A DNA stretch of 64,000 nt from Ehrlichia chaffeensis str. Arkansas (GCF_000013145.1 NC_007799.1:744001-808000), one strand, 5' to 3'; shown: positions 8,591 to 18,432, counted from the stretch's first letter. Notes: generated by a model not told the origin, from the letters alone. A program made the numbers and translations.

Positions 8591-8947
8591 ATGATGACAC
8601 AATCTATCAATCTTAAGTTTGATTTAGTAATGCATAACCAAGCACATAAAGAAATTACTGTAAATGAAGCATTAATAAAAATAGATATGCTCATGAATAA
8701 CTGTATTTTAGAACTACAATGCAACACCCCAATAAAAGAAATATCTTCGGGAGATATGTATATTATTGGACCTACTCCAGCAATTCAAGAATGGCAAAAC
8801 AAGCAAAATAATGTAACATATTATTACATTAACCAATGGTACTTTATACAACCAAATACAGGCTTAACTTTATGGGTAAAAAGTAAAAATCAGCTTTATA
8901 CATATAATAATACACAATGGGTACCTAGTTATAACAACTACAAATAA
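8591..8947 (+). CDS. DUF2793-like small protein
   Basis: 118 residues with no catalytic motif. The pattern fits DUF2793, a family I know from alphaproteobacterial prophage and gene-transfer-agent loci: an N-terminal Q-x-H-K-E-x-x-x-N-E-A-L block (here NQAHKEITVNEALIKID, about 16-32), a central GDMYIIGPTP-x-x-x-W segment near 55-66, and an aromatic strand INQWYFIQPNTGLTLWV (about 80-96). A strong Shine-Dalgarno (AAGGAG) supports the start at 8591 or the second ATG three bases on. No tail or capsid genes are nearby, so if the assignment holds this is an orphan. The topA fragment begins just 10 bp after its stop. Confidence 0.6.
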   Translation: MMTQSINLKFDLVMHNQAHKEITVNEALIKIDMLMNNCILELQCNTPIKEISSGDMYIIGPTPAIQEWQNKQNNVTYYYINQWYFIQPNTGLTLWVKSKNQLYTYNNTQWVPSYNNYK

Positions 8948-8957
8948 AAATACTTCA

Positions 8958-9733
8958 TTAATTTTTTTAGTCGCTATGTAGAATATGATTTTACTGCTGA
9001 CCTTGAAGAAAAGTTGGATTTAATCTCTAATGGGAAGATTAATTGGAAGGAAGTACTACATCAATTCTGGTTTCTGTTTATTGATAATGTTAATTCAGTA
9101 AAAAAACTAGAATTTACTGAAGTATTAAAAGTTATTAGTTGTGAGATGGAAAATTATATTTTTTCTTCTGATAAATCTGAATCTAGTAGAGTATGTCCTG
9201 TATGTAATGATGGAACATTAGAGCTTAATATTAGTAAGAATGGTATTTTTTTAGGATGTTCTAAATATCCAGAGTGTAAGTATACAAAAAATGTTGGAAG
9301 TGGTATTGTTGATGATACAGACAATACACAATATCCTAAAATATTAGGTATTGATGCTGCAACAGGACAAGAAATATATCTTAAAAAAGGTCCGTATGGT
9401 CTCTATTTACAGATTGGTAATGATAAAAGTGGTAAACGTGCAGCTATTCCAAAAAATATAGATGCTAATTTATTAGATTTGCAAATGGCAGAAAAAATAT
9501 TAAGTTTACCTATAAGCTTAGGTACTCATCCGGATACTGGTCAAGAAATTAAGTTAGGACTTGGTAAGTTTGGTGCATACATATTGTATGGTGGTAAGTA
9601 TTTTTCAGTAAAAAATGAGCATAATTTTTTAGATATTAGCATTGAAAACGCTATTAATATTATTGCGAATAATTCTACAAGTGGGGTTATAAAGTCTCTG
9701 GGTATCACTGAAGATAATAAAGAAGTATTCTTA
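8958..9733 (+). pseudogene. Inverted partial copy of topA, 776 bp
   Basis: Essentially identical to the reverse complement of 10375-11150 inside topA. All 240 residues readable from the ATG at 9014 are the same as in the parent, which shows the copy is very young or kept uniform by gene conversion. It covers the end of the catalytic core, the zinc-finger CPVC block and two C-terminal repeats. There is no topA start or promoter, so it should make no enzyme. The frame runs past the homology for 20 unrelated codons to a TAG at 9794-9796, inside the tRNA-like element. It forms one arm of an inverted repeat with topA. Confidence 0.93.
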
Positions 9734-9786
9734 ACACTAATAATGATATTACAAAAAATAGATCATGCGTTATATGATTACTTAGG

Positions 9787-9858
9787 GGCTAAGTAGTTCA
9801 GTGGCATAGTAGGAGAATCATAATTTCTCAGTCGCGGGTTCAAATCCCTCCTTAGCCA
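9787..9858 (+). tRNA. tRNA-Met (CAT), weak-armed or degenerate
   Basis: 72 nt fold as a tRNA. The acceptor strands GGCTAAG and CTTAGCC pair perfectly, with discriminator A at 9858. The T loop is TTCAAAT with stem GCGGG/CCCTC (one mismatch). The anticodon stem GGAGA/TTTCT is all paired but with two G-T wobbles, around loop ATCATAA, anticodon CAT at 9819-9821 as in elongator Met tRNAs. The D stem is poor (GTTC against TAGT: wobbles and one mismatch). It may be a genuine tRNA-Met with relaxed arms, as occurs in Rickettsiales, or a decaying copy. No clear promoter was found. Confidence 0.6.
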
Positions 9859-9884
9859 CTTAATTCATTAGCATTAGAGAGTCC

Positions 9885-10080
9885 TTGGTATTCTATTGTG
9901 GTACCTAACATTTTAGAGTTAATGGATGATTATACACTGAGTATCACTGTCAACATGATTTATGCTAGCACAATACATGTTATTTTGGTATCCTATTATG
10001 GTATCTGACATTTTAGAGTTAATGGATGATTATATACTGAGTCTGCCAATATTATTATGCTAGCTACAATACATGATATT
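9885..10080 (+). repeat. Imperfect tandem repeat, 2 x about 100 bp
   Basis: Unit one (9885-9984) and unit two (9985-about 10080) share TTGGTAT, a 22-bp block around TTTTAGAGTTAATGG, the TATACTGAGT region and ATGCTAGC...CAATACATG, with scattered substitutions. No coding potential. It lies between the tRNA-Met-like gene and the 3' end of topA, inside the spacer of the topA inverted repeat. Confidence 0.85.
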
Positions 10081-10251
10081 CTAATTATTGGGCCAGAGGA
10101 AAGTCAGTAGGTTTATCATTGCTCTACATTTGATATACTAACCTTCATTTTTTTGTCATTATTGTATTTATATATAATGTCAAGAACTAAAAGATTAAAT
10201 TATCACTTAGCAGTACTATATTACTATTTATACATAACTTTATATTTCTAG

Positions 10252-12714
10252 TTATAATTTTTCTGATATGAGCTTAATAGCATCCGATAAAGATATTTGT
10301 TCAATATCTGTATCTTTCTTCAAAGCAACATTCAACTTATCATATTTTAAATAGAATCCATATCTTCCTTTACATAAGAATACTTCTTTATTATCTTCAG
10401 TGATACCCAGAGACTTTATAACCCCACTTGTAGAATTATTCGCAATAATATTAATAGCGTTTTCAATGCTAATATCTAAAAAATTATGCTCATTTTTTAC
10501 TGAAAAATACTTACCACCATACAATATGTATGCACCAAACTTACCAAGTCCTAACTTAATTTCTTGACCAGTATCCGGATGAGTACCTAAGCTTATAGGT
10601 AAACTTAATATTTTTTCTGCCATTTGCAAATCTAATAAATTAGCATCTATATTTTTTGGAATAGCTGCACGTTTACCACTTTTATCATTACCAATCTGTA
10701 AATAGAGACCATACGGACCTTTTTTAAGATATATTTCTTGTCCTGTTGCAGCATCAATACCTAATATTTTAGGATATTGTGTATTGTCTGTATCATCAAC
10801 AATACCACTTCCAACATTTTTTGTATACTTACACTCTGGATATTTAGAACATCCTAAAAAAATACCATTCTTACTAATATTAAGCTCTAATGTTCCATCA
10901 TTACATACAGGACATACTCTACTAGATTCAGATTTATCAGAAGAAAAAATATAATTTTCCATCTCACAACTAATAACTTTTAATACTTCAGTAAATTCTA
11001 GTTTTTTTACTGAATTAACATTATCAATAAACAGAAACCAGAATTGATGTAGTACTTCCTTCCAATTAATCTTCCCATTAGAGATTAAATCCAACTTTTC
11101 TTCAAGGTCAGCAGTAAAATCATATTCTACATAGCGACTAAAAAAGTTAACAAGAAAAACATTTACTATTCTACCTCTCTCTGTTGGAAAAAATCTTTTT
11201 TGATTTAGTATAACATACTGTCTATCTTGCAATACAGAAATAATAGAAGCATAAGTAGAAGGCCTTCCTATCCCTATTTCCTCCATTTTCTTCACTAAAC
11301 TTGCTTCATTATATCTAGCAGGAGGATTAGTAAAATGTTGATGAGGTACCACTTCATCTAAAGGGCATTTATCATTTTTTTGAAGTAACGGTAGCATATT
11401 ATTTTTACTATCATCATCCTCACCATGACCATACACCTTATAAAATCCATCAAAAAACAAGGAAGAACCTGTGGCTCGCAAAGTTACTACTTTATCCAGC
11501 GACCCTAATTCTACTATAACCTGATCAATTACAGCAGAATTCATCTGACTTGCAACAGTCCTTTTCCATATAAGATCATAAAGCTTGAGTTGCTCTGGAG
11601 TGAGATAATTTGATAAACTACCAGGAGTAATTGTAATATTCGTTGGTCTAATTGCTTCATGTGCTTCTTGAGCATTTTTTACCTTTTTCACATACTTGCG
11701 AGCAGATTCCGGTAAATATTCTTTACCAAACATAGAAACAATGATACTCCTAATATGCTCTAATGCTTCATCTGCAATATAAAATCCATCCGTCCTCATA
11801 TAAGTAATGAGTCCAACAATTTCCCCTCCAACATCAATTCCTTCATACAGTTTTTGAGCAATAAGCATAGTATTTTTTGCAGTAAATCCAAGCTTTGTTG
11901 ATGCTTCTTGCTGTAAACTTGATGTAATAAAAGGAGGATAAGGATTACGCTTTGTATGCTTTTTCTCAACATTTATAACAGAATAACTACGAGATCTTAC
12001 TTCTTCTGACAACTTTTGTGCATCTTCTTCATTCTTAATATCAAACTTCTCTAATTTTTTACCAGCATAACAACTTAAAAATGCAGAAAACTGCTTACCT
12101 TCTGTATTGCAACATTTAGCCTCAATATCCCAATATTCTTGTGTAATGAACTTTTCAATATCACTTTCCCTGTCACATATTAACCTTAAAGCAACAGATT
12201 GAACTCTACCAGCAGATTTACTACCCGGAAGTTTTCTCCATAATAAAGGAGATAACGTAAAACCAACTAAATAATCTAATGCTCTACGTGCTTGCTGTGC
12301 ATACACAAGATCCATATTGATACTTCTTGGGCGTTTTATAGATTCAAGAATAGCACTTTTAGTTACCTCATTAAAAACCATTCTATTAATTACAACATTA
12401 TCATCAATAGCATTATTTTCCTTCAATACTTCTATAATATGCCATGCTATTGCTTCACCCTCACGATCTGGATCAGTTGCAAGATAAATTCCTTGTGTTT
12501 CCTTATTAGCTACCTGAATTAACTTATTTACATATTTTTCTGACTTACTAATAATTTCATAAGTCATAGCGAAATCTTTATCCGGATCAACAGAACCACT
12601 TTTTGCTGGAAAATCCCTAATATGCCCAAATGATGCAACAACTTTATACTTGCTACCTAAATATTTACTTATAGTTTTTGCTTTAGATGGGGATTCTACT
12701 ATAATTAAACTCAT
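10252..12714 (-). CDS. topA: DNA topoisomerase I
   Basis: Relaxes negatively supercoiled DNA by single-strand passage. 820 residues. The N-terminal Toprim domain opens LIIVESPSKAKT and has the metal-binding DPDREGE at 81-87. The active tyrosine is Y305 in GLITYMRTDG. The core ends near residue 590, followed by a zinc-finger-like block (CPVC...CSKYPEC) and three C-terminal repeats with GPYGLYL, GKFGAYI and GRYGFYL. The last 40 residues lie outside the part duplicated at 8958-9733. No operon partner; the gene stands alone, with a 396-bp gap upstream. Confidence 0.97.
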   Translation of the reverse strand: MSLIIVESPSKAKTISKYLGSKYKVVASFGHIRDFPAKSGSVDPDKDFAMTYEIISKSEKYVNKLIQVANKETQGIYLATDPDREGEAIAWHIIEVLKENNAIDDNVVINRMVFNEVTKSAILESIKRPRSINMDLVYAQQARRALDYLVGFTLSPLLWRKLPGSKSAGRVQSVALRLICDRESDIEKFITQEYWDIEAKCCNTEGKQFSAFLSCYAGKKLEKFDIKNEEDAQKLSEEVRSRSYSVINVEKKHTKRNPYPPFITSSLQQEASTKLGFTAKNTMLIAQKLYEGIDVGGEIVGLITYMRTDGFYIADEALEHIRSIIVSMFGKEYLPESARKYVKKVKNAQEAHEAIRPTNITITPGSLSNYLTPEQLKLYDLIWKRTVASQMNSAVIDQVIVELGSLDKVVTLRATGSSLFFDGFYKVYGHGEDDDSKNNMLPLLQKNDKCPLDEVVPHQHFTNPPARYNEASLVKKMEEIGIGRPSTYASIISVLQDRQYVILNQKRFFPTERGRIVNVFLVNFFSRYVEYDFTADLEEKLDLISNGKINWKEVLHQFWFLFIDNVNSVKKLEFTEVLKVISCEMENYIFSSDKSESSRVCPVCNDGTLELNISKNGIFLGCSKYPECKYTKNVGSGIVDDTDNTQYPKILGIDAATGQEIYLKKGPYGLYLQIGNDKSGKRAAIPKNIDANLLDLQMAEKILSLPISLGTHPDTGQEIKLGLGKFGAYILYGGKYFSVKNEHNFLDISIENAINIIANNSTSGVIKSLGITEDNKEVFLCKGRYGFYLKYDKLNVALKKDTDIEQISLSDAIKLISEKL

Positions 12715-13110
12715 TATTACACCCTAAGATTACCATTTAACAAATCCTTCTTACTATGCTCTATCAATAGATTAGCACTATTACTAACGATAATTGTGAA
12801 AAGAATTTTAAATTTATTGTAGAGGTATACCAGAAAAAAGAACAAGGTATTCTACATCACATATATTTAAAAAACACTTCAATACCATACTCCACCACAT
12901 ATATTTATTACTTTTTTTCTATTTGACAAGAGTTATAATAACAACGATTACTATTAATTCATTTCATAAAGTAACATAAGATCCATAGAAAAAACGTACA
13001 ACACTTTACATACATCCTCTAATATCATAAAAAAATACTTAAAATGATTGAAAACATCATATTCTACATACGTTATAATTGCTCATATACACTAAAAAAG
13101 ATTACCAATC
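12715..13110. other. Gap between the NAD(P)HX repair gene and topA
   Basis: 396 bp, AT-rich. It must hold the topA promoter on the minus strand. Two short similar stretches containing CACATATATTTA (around 12858 and 12895) are visible, but nothing coding. Confidence 0.45.
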
Positions 13111-14511
13111 TTAACAAAATAATTTTTTTAATACTTGAGGTATTTCCAGTATTATATCATCTGCAATCAAACCAATACCATACTTCCTTGCACATTCTGT
13201 ATGTATCCATACTCCACAACATGCAGCATCAAATGGACTCATACCAGAAGATAATAATCCACCAATAATTCCAGATAAAACATCACCACTACCTGCTGTA
13301 GCTAAACTAAATGGAGCATTATTTACTACAACATTACCTATAGGATCAGCAATTACAGTATCCGGACCTTTTAACACTATCACAGCTTTCGATAAACTTG
13401 CTGCTTCCCTTGCCATTTCTATTTTACCACCAGTTAAAAATGGAAATATACGCTTAAACTCTCCTTCATGTGGTGTCATAACAACATTATGTTGAATTTT
13501 GGAAAAAAGAACTTCATAAGAATCAGAAAATACTGAGATAGAATCAGCATCTAAAACACAATTTTGTTTATTTAGGATATCCATAGTACGCTGTTTAGTA
13601 ATATCATTTATTCCACATCCTGGTCCTATTACAATAGATGTAATTCTATCATCATTAATTACATCATCATAAAGCTTGTACATAATCGACGTTAGACAAC
13701 TTGCATAAAATGCAACAGCATTACTGTCACAAGCAATACTTACTATACCAGAACCTACTCTCAAAGCAGACATTGCAACAAGTTTTGAAGCACCTATAGA
13801 CTTATTACCAACAGAACACACTAATGTGTATCCCCTATTATACTTATTTGATGTATACTCCAACTTAGGCATTTTGTGTTTCCACAAAGCAGGAGCATTT
13901 TTACGTATTACAACTTTACTATCATCAATATCAATGCCAATATCTACAACATGTACTTTTCCAGAATAATCACAACCAGGAAACAAAACATGCCCTATTT
14001 TTAATACCGAAAAAGTTACAGTAACATCAGCACGTATTGCACAGCCCATAACCTGACCTGTATCACAATTTATACCACTAGGAATATCAACTGCAACAAC
14101 AACTTTATTATTAGAATCGTTAATATAGTGAAATATACACGATAAATTCTCAGGTATATTGCGCGATAACCCTATTCCGAATAAGGCATCTATAACTAAA
14201 CAACTCTGACAATTAACAACATTATCATAAGTTAGTGGAACAACCCAATCCTCATCTATATCGGTAGTACAATTATACAACATCAAGACTACTGGCCAGC
14301 CATGAGCTTTCAGTATTTTTGCAGTAACAATACCATCTTTACCATTATTACCAGGTCCAGAAATTATTGCAACAGGCTGTTTTGGGAATAGCTTAAATAT
14401 AACATCACTTATAGCCTTTCCAGCTCTACAAATAAGCTCATCAATGGCCACACCACAACTCTTTTCAAAAGAAACAACTTGTTGACCATTTAGAATAACC
14501 ATAAATGCCAT
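13111..14511 (-). CDS. nnr: Bifunctional NAD(P)HX epimerase/dehydratase
   Basis: Repairs hydrated NADH/NADPH. The 466 residues are a YjeF-type fusion. The N-terminal epimerase domain (about 1-215) shows ISGPGNNGKDG, DALFGIGLSR and AVDIPSGINCDTG. The C-terminal ribokinase-like ADP-dependent dehydratase (about 225-466) shows VMTPHEGEFKRI, VVLKGPDTVI and the catalytic-aspartate loop TAGSGDVLSGIIGG. Both halves look intact. It is transcribed toward topA but separated by about 400 bp, so probably a separate unit. Confidence 0.93.
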   Translation of the reverse strand: MAFMVILNGQQVVSFEKSCGVAIDELICRAGKAISDVIFKLFPKQPVAIISGPGNNGKDGIVTAKILKAHGWPVVLMLYNCTTDIDEDWVVPLTYDNVVNCQSCLVIDALFGIGLSRNIPENLSCIFHYINDSNNKVVVAVDIPSGINCDTGQVMGCAIRADVTVTFSVLKIGHVLFPGCDYSGKVHVVDIGIDIDDSKVVIRKNAPALWKHKMPKLEYTSNKYNRGYTLVCSVGNKSIGASKLVAMSALRVGSGIVSIACDSNAVAFYASCLTSIMYKLYDDVINDDRITSIVIGPGCGINDITKQRTMDILNKQNCVLDADSISVFSDSYEVLFSKIQHNVVMTPHEGEFKRIFPFLTGGKIEMAREAASLSKAVIVLKGPDTVIADPIGNVVVNNAPFSLATAGSGDVLSGIIGGLLSSGMSPFDAACCGVWIHTECARKYGIGLIADDIILEIPQVLKKLFC

Positions 14512-14625
14512 TTTTTACTAATACACCTGAAAGGATAATATTTACTAACAAAAATACAAGAGTTATCTTAAGTGAAATTCTTCCTGTAATGTACTACCAC
14601 ACCCTTCCAAATTATTATGCAATAA

Positions 14626-14919
14626 TTAATTTGATTTATTCTTTTTTTTCTTAGTTTCAGCAGCAAACTTAATACGTTCAAATTCTCTTCTTTTCTTGTG
14701 CCAACCATATTGGTACATTGCTATTTTATTTTCTATCAATGCTATAGTACCGTCATAGTACACAACCATATCCATACCCTTCTTCTGAGCTTCAAGGAAT
14801 TTTTCTCTATATCTATCACGATATGCAGGATCATTCAGTACAGAATAAGTAGCACTATTTGACTTATTAAAAGTATCTACTACTTGTTTCTTTATTACAT
14901 CATGTGTGTAAAAACTCAT
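14626..14919 (-). CDS. Small conserved Rickettsiales protein (DUF2671-like)
   Basis: 97 residues, no signal peptide or membrane segment. The middle has YRDRYREKFLEAQKKGMDMVVYYDGTIALIENK, a basic helix followed by a possible strand-turn-strand, and the C-terminus is highly basic (AAETKKKKNKSN). It resembles a short family that I believe is limited to Rickettsiales and is listed as DUF2671; that assignment is from memory and not certain. Function unknown. The basic tail suggests nucleic-acid or membrane-surface contact, which is only inference. It stands alone. Confidence 0.65.
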   Translation of the reverse strand: MSFYTHDVIKKQVVDTFNKSNSATYSVLNDPAYRDRYREKFLEAQKKGMDMVVYYDGTIALIENKIAMYQYGWHKKRREFERIKFAAETKKKKNKSN

Positions 14920-15153
14920 TGTTATTACTACCTCACCATATTAACTATATTATTAGTTCTTATATAACTATTTAATGATGTTAATTATATCATATAACTG
15001 TAATAAAACGATATAAAAATTATTGATATATCACGTTTTTTAGAAAAAGTGTTGTTAATTTACCACGTAATAATATATTAATAATTGAATAAAAACTCAA
15101 ATTAAATTACAATCTAGATTATACTATTAATTCTTATCATATAAAATGGTTTC

Positions 15154-15813
15154 ATGCGTAACAAAATATTAAGCAAAAAATCACAATATATTCATGATTT
15201 GTTTTCAATTACAGATACAGACGTTGTAGCAACACATCAACTTATCGAGGATGATATATCCTTAATGCAACTTAGTCTTATGGAAGGCCAGATATTACAA
15301 TTATTAATAAAGATGAACAATATAAAATCTATAATTGAAATTGGAACCTTTGTTGGATCATCTGCTATATGTATGGTTAAAGCATTACCAAAAGATGGGC
15401 ACATATATACCATAGAAAAAAACACTACAAATGCTAAATTAGCAGAAGACAACTTCAAAAAATACAACTTATCTAATAACATAACAGTAATAAATGACAC
15501 AGGAATATCAGCATTAAACAAATTAACTAACATGTCACCATTTGACATGATATTTATAGATGCCAATAAATCAGGATATTGTGATTACTTAGATTGGGCA
15601 GAATTAAATATAAAAAAAAGTGGTTTAATAGTTGCCGATAATACACTATTATTTGGCACTGTATACTCTAATGATAATGTAAATAAAAAAGTATCTAAAG
15701 CTACAATTAACAAAATGCTCTCCTTTAATAAAAGGCTATCTGATAAAAACAAATATCTTACAACTTTATTACCTACAGAAGAAGGTATGACAATTGCATT
15801 AAAATTGTTCTAA
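15154..15813 (+). CDS. SAM-dependent O-methyltransferase, family 3
   Basis: 219 residues with the class I SAM-methyltransferase fold of the caffeoyl-CoA/catechol O-methyltransferase family. Motif I is IEIGTFVGSSAICM (about 61-74), the acidic SAM contact is in IYTIEKN, and FIDANKSGY plus VADNTLLFGTV supply the aspartate and asparagine that usually bind the divalent metal. The acceptor substrate is unknown; family members act on small catechol-like molecules. It is a stand-alone gene with no obvious partner. Confidence 0.87.
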   Translation: MRNKILSKKSQYIHDLFSITDTDVVATHQLIEDDISLMQLSLMEGQILQLLIKMNNIKSIIEIGTFVGSSAICMVKALPKDGHIYTIEKNTTNAKLAEDNFKKYNLSNNITVINDTGISALNKLTNMSPFDMIFIDANKSGYCDYLDWAELNIKKSGLIVADNTLLFGTVYSNDNVNKKVSKATINKMLSFNKRLSDKNKYLTTLLPTEEGMTIALKLF

Positions 15814-15945
15814 GGATTTTCTCAACTTGAATATTAATAGAAAATTAAATTATGTGATCACCCTCTACCCAACAGTATAATATTCATATAGCAATCTTAG
15901 GCATTTATATTATCATGTCATCAGTAAGTATTAAGTCATATTGAA

Positions 15946-18432
15946 ATGAAAAAAAGACATACTGACAACACACAAAACAATAAAGTAGATTTTGTAATAA
16001 GAAGACATGGATTGTCAGTATGCAAGCTAGCCATTTTTTTAATAGCTCCACTATTATGCATATCCAGCTTATACCTTTTTAATATATACGATAGCTACAT
16101 AAATATAATTATTAACTGCATATTTACCAGCATTAGTATATTAGCAATATCAATACAATTAAGACAATACTTGTATACTATTGCTTCTATAGAATATCAA
16201 AATATGATTTTTGCTAATTCCTTAAATCATAATACAGAATTTTGTTTAATAATAAAAAATAATGGTAAAATAATATATGCTGATGCAAGATTCTATGAAA
16301 GATTTATAAAAAACCAAGAAAGAAAATTAGACTTATTTGATATATTAAAATTAGGTAATATCAGTGAACAAGAAATCGAAGCATTTGAAAATGCATTAAA
16401 GAACAAGCTATCAATCAATACATATTTTTGTTTAAATACAAAAAATAAAATTTCTAACTTTACACTAATATTAGATCCAGTATTGGAGAACCCAGAAATA
16501 GAAATTAACTATACAAAAACTGTAAATTTATTTTTTGCTCCTCTTGCAAGACCACAAGAATATTTTGTACTTAAAGCTGTAAAAATCACAAAAGAACAAG
16601 TATATGAAAGATTAATTCAAAAACATTGTGTAGGAGCATATTTACTTAATCACAGAGGAGTAATATTATCCGTAAACGACAGTTTCCTAAAGATGTTTGA
16701 ATTAAATTCTGTCGAAAATGGTACTACATTTGCTAATTTTTTAACAAAAAGTGACAACAAAGAAAAGGTAATAGATAACAATACTGTTACTCTATCCACA
16801 ACTACAGGAATCACATTTAAAGCACATATATCACAAGCTGCATTTTATGATAAAAATAATCATAGTTATATTTATGGGCTCTTAACTCCAGTAAATTCCG
16901 ATATTCTTAATTATCATTTACACCCATGTTTCACAGAAGCTCCAATAGCTATTTTACAATGTAATACAGATGGTAAGATCTTAAAATCAAATAATACACT
17001 AAAAAGATTAGTTAAACACAGTAAAGAATATATTTTTGAATATATACTACCTTCTTATAATAAAAAAATTAAAAAGTACTTCCAAAATAACATTGTAAAA
17101 AATATGTCATTGGAAGCACAACTCTATAATAACTCATATGTAAAAATTCATTTTAATAAATTCATACATCAAAATAACATGTTTATTATATGTTATATAA
17201 CTGATAGTGAAGATCGTAAAAATCTAGAAATACAATTAGAGCAATCTCAAAAAATGCAAGCTATTGGACAATTAGCTGGAGGTATAGCTCATGATTTCAA
17301 CAATATTTTAACAGCAATCATAGGTTTTTGCGACTTATTATTGATAAGACATACTGCAACAGATCCTTCTTTTTCAGACATAATGCAAATAAAACAGAAT
17401 GCAAACAGAGCAACAAATTTGATAAAGCAATTACTGGCTTTTTCAAGAAAGCAGACTTTACAACCTAAAATCCTTGACGTAAACAATATAATTGCAGATT
17501 TACTACATATGATTAAGAGATTAATCAATGAAAGCATAGAATTAAAAATTCAATACGAACAAAATATTAATTTAGTAAAAGCAGATTTATGTCAACTAGA
17601 ACAAGTAATTATCAACCTTGTAGTAAATGCAAGAGCTGCAATGGAAACAGGGGGACAGCTAAGTATAAAAACCTACAATACGAAAACAGATGTTTTAAAG
17701 GTACTATTAAAAGACATGTTTTCTCCAGATAAAGAACAAATAGAAGATGGAGAATACGTTGCAATAGAAGTGTCAGATACAGGACATGGAATGGAAGATA
17801 AGATAATGAAAAAAATCTTTGACCCATTTTTTTCAACAAAAGAAACAACTGCTGGCATAGGGTTAGGTTTATCTACAGTGTATGGAATAGTTAAACAAAC
17901 AGATGGATATATATATGTTAAAAGTATAGTAAATTCAGGTACTACTTTTATTATCCTTATCCCTACAGTACATTTATCAAATAATAACGATATTGAAATA
18001 CCATATAATAAATATTCAAATGAAACAAGCACCACAGTACCAGAAGTCAATACTTCTACAACTATTTTACTCATTGAAGATGAAGATCCTGTTAGAATAT
18101 TTACAACAAAAGCATTGACTAAAAAAGGATTCAAAGTCATAGATATAAATTGTGGAGATCAAGCATTAGACATAATCAATAAATATCCTATAGATATTGT
18201 TATCAGTGATGTAGTGATGCCAAAAATAAGTGGTCCAGAAATTGTAGAACAAATACTAAAAGTAAAACCAAATATTCAAATCATTTTTATTTCTGGATAT
18301 GCTGAAGAAGTATTCAATAAATACAGCAATATAGATGTAAGTAAAATCAATTTCCTATCTAAACCTTTCACTCTTAAACAACTTACAGAAAAAGTACTAG
18401 AAATATCAGACAATTCTTTCTTGCAGAATTAA
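15946..18432 (+). CDS. cckA: Hybrid histidine kinase CckA
   Basis: Membrane sensor kinase that in alphaproteobacteria feeds the ChpT-CtrA phosphorelay controlling the developmental cycle. 828 residues: two membrane helices (about 25-70), two divergent PAS-like regions (about 85-310 and 315-420), a HisKA helix with phospho-accepting H449 in GGIAHDFNNILTAI, an HATPase domain with NLVVNARAAM, DTGHGM and GLGLSTVYGIVKQ, and a C-terminal receiver with D755 in VISDVVMPK. The GGIAHDFNN and IVKQTDGYI blocks are characteristic of CckA. No CtrA or ChpT gene is in the window. In Ehrlichia this system is tied to the switch between intracellular forms. Confidence 0.93.
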   Translation: MKKRHTDNTQNNKVDFVIRRHGLSVCKLAIFLIAPLLCISSLYLFNIYDSYINIIINCIFTSISILAISIQLRQYLYTIASIEYQNMIFANSLNHNTEFCLIIKNNGKIIYADARFYERFIKNQERKLDLFDILKLGNISEQEIEAFENALKNKLSINTYFCLNTKNKISNFTLILDPVLENPEIEINYTKTVNLFFAPLARPQEYFVLKAVKITKEQVYERLIQKHCVGAYLLNHRGVILSVNDSFLKMFELNSVENGTTFANFLTKSDNKEKVIDNNTVTLSTTTGITFKAHISQAAFYDKNNHSYIYGLLTPVNSDILNYHLHPCFTEAPIAILQCNTDGKILKSNNTLKRLVKHSKEYIFEYILPSYNKKIKKYFQNNIVKNMSLEAQLYNNSYVKIHFNKFIHQNNMFIICYITDSEDRKNLEIQLEQSQKMQAIGQLAGGIAHDFNNILTAIIGFCDLLLIRHTATDPSFSDIMQIKQNANRATNLIKQLLAFSRKQTLQPKILDVNNIIADLLHMIKRLINESIELKIQYEQNINLVKADLCQLEQVIINLVVNARAAMETGGQLSIKTYNTKTDVLKVLLKDMFSPDKEQIEDGEYVAIEVSDTGHGMEDKIMKKIFDPFFSTKETTAGIGLGLSTVYGIVKQTDGYIYVKSIVNSGTTFIILIPTVHLSNNNDIEIPYNKYSNETSTTVPEVNTSTTILLIEDEDPVRIFTTKALTKKGFKVIDINCGDQALDIINKYPIDIVISDVVMPKISGPEIVEQILKVKPNIQIIFISGYAEEVFNKYSNIDVSKINFLSKPFTLKQLTEKVLEISDNSFLQN

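Noticed and set aside
9014-9796. A 260-codon open frame that looks like a real protein
   Set aside because: The first 240 codons are an exact copy of an internal part of topA and the last 20 run into a tRNA-like sequence. It lacks the topA start, catalytic domain and promoter.
10096-10112. GAGGAAAGTC, resembling the conserved core of RNase P RNA
   Set aside because: Only about ten bases match. The other universal blocks of RNase P RNA and its closing 3' sequence are absent nearby, so it is probably chance.
17673-18140. Long open frames on the strand opposite cckA, and similar ones opposite rpoD, pleD, gdh and others
   Set aside because: They are antisense to strongly conserved genes, have no ribosome sites and show no family likeness. 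They arise from codon bias in AT-rich coding DNA.
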